From Solwaraspora sp. WMMA2056 (GTDB taxonomy: Bacteria > Actinomycetota > Actinomycetes > Mycobacteriales > Micromonosporaceae): a stretch of 64,000 bases of DNA. The stretch is from the NCBI RefSeq assembly GCF_030345095.1, contig NZ_CP128360.1, positions 3,596,001 through 3,660,000 on the forward strand. The letters are read 5' to 3'. The notes under the pieces are model-generated. The model was not told the DNA's origin. It saw only the letters and a list, made by a program, of their open reading frames with translations, and did not search any database. The stretch's first letter is position 1. Each line of letters opens with the position of its first letter. Both the position numbers and the translations under genes were made by a program. Of this stretch, positions 58,480 through 64,000 are shown piece after piece.

Positions 58480-58991
58480 GCCGACCTGCTCAGCCAGGAG
58501 AAGCGGGGCCGGTCGGGGGTGTCGGCGACCCGGCCGGGGTCGAGCAGGGTCGCGCCGGGCCGGCGGAACGGCAGTCGGTGGTAGCGGTGCATCGTCGTTT
58601 CGGCTTCGGTCAGGTCCGCGCACGGTCCGGGCCGTCCACAGCCGAGACAACAGCCGGTGTACGCCGAGGTGGTGTGACTGTCGATGGTGCGTTGCGCCTC
58701 GACGACGCGGCTGCGGGCGTACCGGGTGTAGTAGGTCGCGGAGCGCTGGTCGCCGGCCGGGCGCAGCCGGGTGGGTGGTGGTGGGACGGTCGGGGTGGGG
58801 CGGGGGTCGGGTGTCACCGGACGTTGCCTCCCGTACGCGTGGAGATGGCACCCGCCGCTGATGCGACTGTTGTCGCAGGTGGCGGGCAGGTTGACGCACC
58901 CGGCCGACCGACAGGCGGCGCCGGCCGACCGGGCTTCTTGCGGCGCAACTGGCTCCGGGTTTGCAGACCTGGGAGCGGGTTGCTCGGTCAT
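58476..58991 (-). CDS. Hypothetical Cys-rich protein, first gene of the operon
   Basis: 171 residues from ATG 58991, just after a TTATATA-rich promoter. The N-terminal half is disordered and rich in Pro and Arg, with five Cys in CRSAGCVNLPATCDNSRISGGC. The second half has CCLGCGRPGPC between helices, followed by ETTMHRYHRLPFRRPG. Both Cys clusters look like zinc-binding sites. It overlaps the next gene (ATGA) and is divergent from a short GntR gene, with which it shares an inverted repeat. Confidence 0.65.
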   Translation of the reverse strand: MTEQPAPRSANPEPVAPQEARSAGAACRSAGCVNLPATCDNSRISGGCHLHAYGRQRPVTPDPRPTPTVPPPPTRLRPAGDQRSATYYTRYARSRVVEAQRTIDSHTTSAYTGCCLGCGRPGPCADLTEAETTMHRYHRLPFRRPGATLLDPGRVADTPDRPRFSWLSRSA

Positions 58992-59000
58992 CGTATATAA

Positions 59001-59037
59001 CAAGTGATGTACGAGCAAGTTCGCAGGTCATCACTTG
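59001..59037. promoter_or_regulatory. Inverted repeat CAAGTGATG-N19-CATCACTTG
   Basis: Perfect 9-bp arms in the 98-bp gap between the divergent three-gene operon and the first short GntR gene. It is the probable operator for the GntR protein, acting on both promoters. A TATATA element lies beside it on the operon side. Confidence 0.6.
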
Positions 59038-59089
59038 CCATACCCACTGATTCATGGTCGAATGTGAGGTGCAGATCTGGGAGTAGACA

Positions 59090-59323
59090 ATGCCCGCCAA
59101 ACCGAAGTGGGCGCAGATTGCCGACGGCATCCGCGCCAAGATCGCCACCGGAGAGCTTGCTCCAGGCGACAAGCTGCCATCGACCAGCGAGCTTGGCCGT
59201 GAGCACGGCGTCTCGGCCATCGTCGTCCGACAAGCGATCAACACGCTGAAGGTCGAGCGCGTCGTCGAAGGCGTGCCAGGTGTCGGCGTCTTCGTCGCCG
59301 ACCCGAACGAGACGCAGGTCTGA
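59090..59323 (+). CDS. Short GntR-type regulator, copy 1
   Basis: 77 residues: only the GntR winged helix (WAQIADGIRAKIATGELAPGDKLPSTSELGREHGVSAIVVRQAINTL) and the wing GVPGVGVFVAD, with no ligand domain. That is shorter than YtrA-subfamily proteins (about 120 residues). GGGAG ribosome site. Heads an array of related genes and is divergent from the three-gene unknown operon. How such a minimal protein dimerises or senses a signal is unclear. Confidence 0.85.
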   Translation: MPAKPKWAQIADGIRAKIATGELAPGDKLPSTSELGREHGVSAIVVRQAINTLKVERVVEGVPGVGVFVADPNETQV

Positions 59324-59444
59324 CCCCTGCCGATCGATAAGGTGGGCTTCGGACTCTTGCGGCGGGCGGGGTATTGACGGTGGCCTGATGGGTCGGCCGC
59401 TACCGGCCCAGTTGGCGACAGCGCTGATCAGGGGAGGGCCGGCG

Positions 59445-59684
59445 ATGCCGCCGAGCGCCAAGTGGGTAGGCCTCCTCGTCCACATCCGCAAGCAGATCGA
59501 GACCGGCGAGTTGTCGCCGGGCGCGAAGCTGCCGTCGACGTCGCAGCTCTGCGCCGAACACAACGTGTCGGCGATCGTCGTCCGCAACGCCATGATCGCG
59601 CTCAAGGCCGAAGGCCTGGTCGTCGGTGTACCCGGTGTCGGTGTCTTCGTCGTCGATGCCAACGAGGCCACCGGTGGGTCGTAG
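59445..59684 (+). CDS. Short GntR-type regulator, copy 2
   Basis: 79 residues from ATG 59445 with GGGGAGGG upstream. The sequence (MPPSAKWVGLLVHIRKQIET, LPSTSQLCAEHNVSAIVVRNAMIAL, GVPGVGVFVVDANEA) is close to copy 1 and nearly the same as the decayed copy at 62569. It has one extra Cys. It is a complete minimal wHTH with no effector domain. Belongs to the tandem array. Confidence 0.83.
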   Translation: MPPSAKWVGLLVHIRKQIETGELSPGAKLPSTSQLCAEHNVSAIVVRNAMIALKAEGLVVGVPGVGVFVVDANEATGGS

Positions 59685-59790
59685 CTGGAAGCCTGCGTTT
59701 GTACCTGCGAACGGCTCGACTGGCCGTGGTCTTGGCTACGCTGGGTTCGTTGCCCAACTACTCGGGTGCTTGGAGTGGTGACCTCGGATC

Positions 59791-59911
59791 ATGCCTTACG
59801 CTGTGCCCCTTTGGAAATCGATCCGTGATGACCTCCGTGCGCAGGTCAAAGCAGGGCTGTTGAAGCCGGGCGACCGGATTCCGACCACTCGGAAGCTGAT
59901 GGAGCAACACT
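59791..59911 (+). pseudogene. 5' part of a short GntR gene split by insertion sequences
   Basis: Codes for 40 residues (MPYAVPLWKSIRDDLRAQVK to TTRKLMEQH) and then runs into the IS5-type element, where it stops at once. The missing part is found at 62300-62416: joined at the ACT duplication the two parts make 77 residues, exactly the length of copy 1. The gene was thus intact before insertion. Confidence 0.9.
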
Positions 59912-60796
59912 GAGGCTTATTCAGCAGGGCCTCGATAGCCCACAGTGGACCCCCTGATAAATGAGACGGCCCGCCCTCCCATAGGATGGAGTTACCACAC
60001 AACAACCAAAGAAAAGCGGACCGCCGAACATGTATCATACCACCGGCTTCACGACCGATCAGATCCGCGACCTCTGCGTGCTGGTCCGCGCCGAATGCCG
60101 GAACCTGGGCATGGAACCGTGGCCACCGATCCTCGGCCTCTACCGCGCCCTCGTGGTCACGTTGACCTACATGCGGCGCAACCGCGTCCAAGCGGAGATC
60201 GCCGAGGCGCACGGCGTCTCCCAGTCGACGATCTCACGGGCGGTCACCGCCATCACCCCGGTCCTCGACCGCGTGCTGGCGGGGTTCGTGCCGACCGCCG
60301 ACGAGCTCGACCCGACCGTCCAGTACATCGTCGACGGCACCCTGTTCCCCTGCTGGTCATGGCGCACGGACCGCTGTCTGTACTCCGGCAAGCACAAGAC
60401 CACGGGCATGAGCGTCCAGGTCGCCTGCACCCTCGACGGCGCGCTCGTCTGGGTCTCCGATCCCGTCACCGGCAACCACCACGACTCGTACGCGATCAAC
60501 GACACCGGTGTTCTCGTCAGCCTGAATCCTGCAGGCTGGATCGGCGACAAGGGATACGTCGGCAACGGCATGATCACCCCGTACAAGAAGCCCAAGGGCG
60601 GCGAGCTCACAGAGTGGCAGAAGGAATACAACAGGCAGGTCAACAAGATCCGCTGGGTCGTCGAACAGGTCATCGCGAATCTGAAGACCTGGAGAATCCT
60701 GCACACCGACTACCGCAGACCGCTCGCGACCTTCACAGAAACGATCTCCTGTGCCATCGGGCTGCACTTCTACAGGATCGCCTGTGAATAGACCTC
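59912..60796 (+). mobile_element. IS5-family insertion sequence (885 bp)
   Basis: Ends GAGGCTTATTCA and, inverted, GAGGTCTATTCA, an imperfect terminal repeat. Flanked by ACT on both sides (59909-59911 and 60797-60799), a 3-bp target duplication. Carries one transposase gene and leaves 118 bp before it. It interrupts the third short GntR gene. Confidence 0.85.
60030..60791 (+). CDS. IS5-family DDE transposase
   Basis: 253 residues. A helix-turn-helix (AEIAEAHGVSQSTISRAVTAI) precedes the DDE_Tnp_4 type catalytic core: first Asp in QYIVDGTLFP, second in VWVSDPVTGNHHDSYAIND, Glu in RWVVEQVIANLKTWRIL. Complete and apparently active. The stop codon is 5 bp from the element end. Confidence 0.9.
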   Translation: MYHTTGFTTDQIRDLCVLVRAECRNLGMEPWPPILGLYRALVVTLTYMRRNRVQAEIAEAHGVSQSTISRAVTAITPVLDRVLAGFVPTADELDPTVQYIVDGTLFPCWSWRTDRCLYSGKHKTTGMSVQVACTLDGALVWVSDPVTGNHHDSYAINDTGVLVSLNPAGWIGDKGYVGNGMITPYKKPKGGELTEWQKEYNRQVNKIRWVVEQVIANLKTWRILHTDYRRPLATFTETISCAIGLHFYRIACE

Positions 60797-60803
60797 ACTC
60801 GAC

Positions 60804-62299
60804 GTAACTAATCAGGTCGGCCGGTTCGGGCTGGTTTGATCTTGGTGGGGTTGTTGGGCAGGATGTCCGGGTGCCTGACGTGCCATCCATCGTGGAGCTG
60901 CTGGAGCGGCTCGTGGCGTTGGAGGAGGCCGTCGCGCAGCGGGATGCGCGGATCGCGGTTTTGGAGGCGGAGAACGCCGAGTTGCGGCGTCGGTTGGGTC
61001 AGACGCCGAGGAACTCGAATCTCCCGCCGTCGGCGCAGGGGTTGGACAAGCCCGCGCCGAGGTCGTTGCGGGGCCGGTCGGGACGCCGCGTGGGTGGTCA
61101 GGACGGTCACCGGGGGCAGACGTTGCGGCAGGTCGACGTGCCGGACGAGACGGTTGTCCATGAGCCGGTGGTGTGTGGCGGGTGTGGTGACGGCCTGGCT
61201 GGTGCGGCGGTTGTCGGGGTGACCCGGCGTCAGGTGTTCGAGATTCCGCTGGTCGCTGCCCGGGTGGTCGAGCATCGTCTCGTGGCGCGGCGGTGTAGGT
61301 GTGCGGCGGTGACCTGTGCGGACGCGCCCGTCGGGGTGGACGCGCCGGTGCAGTACGGTCCCCGGCTGGCGGCGGTCGTGGTGTATCTGCTGGTCGCGCA
61401 GTTCGGGGCGCAGAAACGTGTCGCGCGGGCGGTGGGTGATCTGTTCGGGGTGCCGGTCTCGCAGGGCAGTGTCGCGGCGTTGACCGCCCGGGCCGCGCGT
61501 CGTCTGGAGGGTGACTTCCTGGCCGTGGTGCGCCGGGCGTTGGCCCGGGCGCGGTTGGCGCACTTCGACGAGACCGGGTTCCGGGTCGCCGGTCGTCTGC
61601 ACTGGGTCCATTCGGTGTCGACCGACAGGTTGAGCCTGCTGTACGTGCACCGCCGTCGTGGCCGGGAGGCGATGGACGGCGGTGGGGTGCTGCCGTCGTT
61701 CGCCGGGGTCGCCGTGCATGACGCGTGGGCGCCGTATGACTGCTACCCGGGCGTGACGCATGCGTTGTGCTGCGCGCATCTGCTGCGTGAGTTGGTGGCC
61801 GCTGGTGAGCTCGATCCGGACGCGACCTGGGCGGGGCAGGCGATCCGGGCGTTGCTGGACCTCAAGACCGCAGCCGAGGCCGCTCGCGCCGCCGGCCGGG
61901 ACCGGGTGCCGGTGGACGTCCTCGCCGTCGGGGTCGCCTCGTTCCGCCACGCCGCGCTGGTCGGGGTCAAGCAGCACGCCGGTGCGCGGGCCCCGGTCGG
62001 GCGCAAACTCCACGCCCTGGCCCGGCGGATGCACGAGCGTATCGATGACTACCTGCGGTTCGCGTACGACCTGCGATGTCCGTTCGACAACAACGCGGCC
62101 GAGCGTGAGGTCCGCATGGTCAAGGTCCGACAGAAGATATCCGGCGCCATGCGCACCTTCACCGGCGCGGAACACTTCTGCCATCTGCGGTCCTACCTCG
62201 CCACCGCGGGCAAACACGGCGTCAATCTACTTGACGCACTCACGCAACTGACCTCCGGCCGACCATGGATCCCCGCCACCAACTGACCTGATTAGTTAC
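60804..62299 (+). mobile_element. IS66-family insertion sequence (1496 bp)
   Basis: 15-bp perfect terminal inverted repeats GTAACTAATCAGGTC (60804-60818 and 62285-62299) and an 8-bp target duplication CACTCGAC (60796-60803 and 62300-62307), the size typical of IS66. It contains only the large transposase gene, with no tnpA or tnpB. It lies directly next to the IS5-type element in the same split gene. Confidence 0.9.
60871..62286 (+). CDS. IS66-family transposase (TnpC type)
   Basis: 471 residues from a GTG start. A leucine-zipper-like N-terminus (LLERLVALEEAVAQRDARIAVLEAENAELRRRL), RNSNLPPSAQG, a zinc-finger region (CGGCGDG, RCRCAAVTCAD) and the DDE core (RLAHFDETGFRV, GVAVHDAWAPYD, NNAAEREVRMVKVRQKISG). 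Complete. Its stop overlaps the right terminal repeat by 2 bp. Lone TnpC elements form the ISBst12-like branch of IS66. Confidence 0.92.
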   Translation: MPDVPSIVELLERLVALEEAVAQRDARIAVLEAENAELRRRLGQTPRNSNLPPSAQGLDKPAPRSLRGRSGRRVGGQDGHRGQTLRQVDVPDETVVHEPVVCGGCGDGLAGAAVVGVTRRQVFEIPLVAARVVEHRLVARRCRCAAVTCADAPVGVDAPVQYGPRLAAVVVYLLVAQFGAQKRVARAVGDLFGVPVSQGSVAALTARAARRLEGDFLAVVRRALARARLAHFDETGFRVAGRLHWVHSVSTDRLSLLYVHRRRGREAMDGGGVLPSFAGVAVHDAWAPYDCYPGVTHALCCAHLLRELVAAGELDPDATWAGQAIRALLDLKTAAEAARAAGRDRVPVDVLAVGVASFRHAALVGVKQHAGARAPVGRKLHALARRMHERIDDYLRFAYDLRCPFDNNAAEREVRMVKVRQKISGAMRTFTGAEHFCHLRSYLATAGKHGVNLLDALTQLTSGRPWIPATN

Positions 62300-62416
62300 C
62301 ACTCGACGACCTCGGCAACCGTACGCCGTGCCGTCGACTCGATGATCGAGTCCGGCGAACTCGTCGGCAGGCAGGGCCTCGGCGTGTTCGTCGCCGATCG
62401 ATCGGACAACGCCTGA
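62300..62416 (+). pseudogene. 3' part of the short GntR gene split by insertion sequences
   Basis: Encodes HSTTSATVRRAVDSM to GLGVFVADRSDNA, ending TGA: the recognition-helix region and wing of the GntR fold, continuous with the fragment at 59791. It has no start of its own. Its first bases are the right copy of the IS66 target duplication. Confidence 0.88.
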
Positions 62417-62568
62417 TCTTTGGCCTGCTATAAGCCTGTCGCTCCTGCTCCTGCCGAGGAAGGAGCGCGCACCCTGGGTCGGCCAAGTCCTCGACGCGGC
62501 CCGACACCAGGTTGTGCGTCCGGTACCTGAGCCGAGTTGGCGACAGTGCTGATTAGGGGGTATCGACG

Positions 62569-62818
62569 GTGCCGCCGAGCGCCAGGTGGGTCGAGCTTGT
62601 CGCCCACACCCGCAGGCTGATTGCGCCCGGCGACCTGCCGCCGAGCGCCGAGCTGCCGTCGACGTCGCAGCTCTGCCCTGAGCACAACGTATCGGCGAAC
62701 GTCGTCCGCAACGCCATGATCGCGCTCAGGCCGGGGGCCTGGTCGTCGGCGTGCCCGGCGTTGTGTCTTCGTCACCGACCGGAACGAACGCTTCCTGCGT
62801 GGAGGTCTGCCACGAGTG
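62569..62818 (+). pseudogene. Frameshifted duplicate of short GntR copy 2
   Basis: From GTG 62569 the first about 53 residues (MPPSARWVELVAHTRRLI, LPSTSQLCPEHNVSANVVRNAMIAL) follow copy 2, then the frame is lost. Nucleotide comparison shows one missing base after CTCA (near 62730) and another missing near CCCGGCGTT (about 62760), which partly restore the family sequence in other frames. Upstream sequence GTTGGCGACAG-GCTGAT-AGGGG is shared with copy 2, so the promoter was duplicated too. Confidence 0.85.
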
Positions 62819-62847
62819 AGCCGCCCGCTCCGAAAGCCGGTAGGCGA

Positions 62848-62860
62848 TAGTCTTCAGTGC
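62848..62860 (+). promoter_or_regulatory. -10 element for a leaderless HEAT-like transcript
   Basis: TAGTCT followed by 7 nt and the GTG start at 62861. No ribosome site is present between them. Confidence 0.4.
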
Positions 62861-63199
62861 GTGACGGCTCGATTTCGCCAGGCGATGCGGTTGATGCGTC
62901 GTCGCGATCCGCAGGCTCGGGAAGAGGGCTTCCACCTTCTCCTGCAGCACGCTGCTGAGCATGTCGACGAGTTGATCGCTGAGTTTGTGGCCGAGCGGGA
63001 TGATCATGGTTTGCGATGTTGGCTCTTGGAGCTTATAGGGCAGGCGCGATCGGCGAAGGCGTTGCCGATCCTGGTGGATCAGATGTATGGGGATGATCCT
63101 TCGCTGCGCTCCTGGGCGGTTCGCGGACTAGAGTCCTTGGATACCAAGGAAGCACGCCAGGAGCTCTGGAAAGCGCGCGCTAACGGACGTTTCAACTGA
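62861..63199 (+). CDS. Small HEAT-repeat-like protein
   Basis: 112 residues from GTG 62861. All-helical with two or three HEAT/PBS-lyase-like repeats: FHLLLQHAAEHVDELIAEFVAE, CWLLELIGQARSAKALPILVDQMYG and LRSWAVRGLESLDTKEARQELWK. Such small solenoids bind other proteins and, in actinobacteria and elsewhere, include proteins next to toxins (immunity proteins). No toxin is visible in the window. Lower GC than the core genes. Confidence 0.75.
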   Translation: MTARFRQAMRLMRRRDPQAREEGFHLLLQHAAEHVDELIAEFVAERDDHGLRCWLLELIGQARSAKALPILVDQMYGDDPSLRSWAVRGLESLDTKEARQELWKARANGRFN

Positions 63200-63254
63200 G
63201 ATGTGTAGCAGGTTGGTCAGCGCATCCGCATCTGCTGTCCGTGCATAGCTCGGA

Positions 63255-63280
63255 CGATACTCAAACGGGGTTGAGTATCG
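63255..63280. terminator. Hairpin between convergent genes at the right edge
   Basis: CGATACTCAA pairs perfectly with TTGAGTATCG over a 6-nt loop, between the HEAT-like gene and the convergent unknown gene. Confidence 0.65.
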
Positions 63281-63295
63281 ATGCGGCGGCAACCA

Positions 63296-63985
63296 TCATC
63301 GACGGCCGCGCCACGCGGGCCACCTCCAATTGATTCCGGGTGGTGTCGAGTTTTCGAGCAGCGGTTTGAGCTCGCGGTACCGATGAAACCGGACGCCAAG
63401 ATCGGGTTCTGAATCGGGGTCAGAGCGAAGGTCGGATTCACCGACAATCGGCACGACGAAGTAAATGCCATTGTCGGCTAGTGCCTCAATGAGCGATCTG
63501 AGGTAGAAATATCCCGGCATTAGACACGCGACGTGTCCCTCTTGTGTTGCAATGCCAATCAATTCGTCATAGTCGTAGACTGGATCGTAGGGTGCTGGGT
63601 AGAGGGCGCCGACGTGCCAGGGAATTCCTGCTTCGTCATGGCCGGGAGGCGTCCTTGCGAGAAGTCGATTGATACGTTGTCGATTGTGACATGCACCCAT
63701 CACTGGCGCATTGGGAGCGGCGAGGAGGGATGGCAGTGTGAAGAGTGAGTCAGTGGATCGGCCAGATCGGATAACCGTCGCCGCGACCGACCACGAGATG
63801 GGTGGAGCGGCTACTCGTTGGAAGCGGGCGTGGGGCGGATCGACTGCTCGATACAGCGCTGGCTCGGTCATGGGGTATTGATCGCCTTCTAGGAAGACCG
63901 CAGTGTGCGGCGGATCGCCCCCCTCTACATACTCGGCAATGATTTCGATTGGCACTTGCGCCTCGGAGTCGGCCAAAAGGCCCAT
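63296..63985 (-). CDS. Unknown protein, possibly incomplete at its 5' end
   Basis: 229 residues from ATG 63985; the frame stays open to the window edge (15 bp further), so the true start may lie outside. No membrane helix or signal peptide. Aromatic and acidic throughout, with PVYDYDELIGIATQEGHVAC, LMPGYFYLRSLIEALADNGIYF and a C-terminal FHRYRELKPLLE. I recognise no family. GC content is clearly lower than in the rest of the window, as for the convergent HEAT-like gene, which suggests acquired DNA. Confidence 0.65.
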   Translation of the reverse strand: MGLLADSEAQVPIEIIAEYVEGGDPPHTAVFLEGDQYPMTEPALYRAVDPPHARFQRVAAPPISWSVAATVIRSGRSTDSLFTLPSLLAAPNAPVMGACHNRQRINRLLARTPPGHDEAGIPWHVGALYPAPYDPVYDYDELIGIATQEGHVACLMPGYFYLRSLIEALADNGIYFVVPIVGESDLRSDPDSEPDLGVRFHRYRELKPLLENSTPPGINWRWPAWRGRR

Positions 63986-64000
63986 CGCCCTAACGATTTC

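Noticed and set aside
60030-62286. One composite transposon made of both transposase genes
   Set aside because: Each element has its own terminal repeats and its own target duplication of a different size (3 and 8 bp).
62569-62850. A 93-codon GntR variant with a novel C-terminus
   Set aside because: The new C-terminus is the result of single-base deletions relative to copy 2, so it is a pseudogene.

Overview
The DNA is very GC-rich and its genes use GTG, TTG and ATG starts. Gene content fits a high-GC actinomycete, most likely of the family Micromonosporaceae. Evidence for this is the actinobacterial hisI-trpE-(membrane protein)-trpC-trpB-trpA-lgt order, a Streptomyces-like Cys-poor ribosomal protein S4, IdeR/DmdR-type iron boxes, a terpene synthase and many secreted hydrolases. 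No rRNA, tRNA, CRISPR array or replication origin is visible.

Layout. 1-8.8 kb: end of a MocR-type regulator, a FadD15-like acyl-CoA ligase, a subtilase, a PepSY protein with its two-component pair and a shared putative operator, a terpene synthase, and a TIGR03085 protein. 8.9-20.3 kb: a heterodimeric ABC exporter, a paralogous S4 divergent from a DUF2470 gene across two iron boxes, an ABC-2 efflux operon with its own TetR gene and a striking nested palindrome, an M23 peptidase, a TetR-YciI-TPR operon with twin operators, a MerR regulator, and an acidic low-complexity protein. 20.3-37 kb: core metabolism (hisI, trpE, trpC, trpB, trpA, lgt, a flavin monooxygenase, a GNAT protein, gltB, gltD).

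37-50.7 kb: cell-envelope and secretion genes: an SGNH esterase, a pore-degenerate ion-channel homologue, a trypsin-like protease started from TTG, a papain-like protease fused to beta-trefoil repeats with a partner gene, an FtsK/SpoIIIE ATPase with a membrane protein, then an overlapping operon of a large glycoside-hydrolase-like (DUF1906) protein, a membrane protein and a Tat-exported M15-like protein that has lost zinc ligands. A phosphofructokinase follows. This block is the best candidate for an undescribed system. 50.8-57.2 kb: an XRE/NB-ARC/TPR regulator, a protease with a cellulose-binding-type domain, a lectin-like secreted protein, and an SMR efflux pump with its TetR.

57.2-64 kb is an accessory, rearranging region. 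A three-gene unknown operon faces an array of four very short GntR regulators. One of these is split by two adjacent insertion sequences (IS5-type and IS66-type) whose target duplications can be read, and another is a frameshifted duplicate. The right edge carries a HEAT-like gene and an unknown gene of visibly lower GC.

Regulation. Several genes (the response regulator, trpC, lgt, the TIGR03085 gene, the HEAT-like gene and a small membrane protein gene) have a -10-like hexamer ending 6-8 nt before the start codon, the arrangement expected of leaderless transcripts. Several transporter-regulator pairs carry clear palindromic operators.
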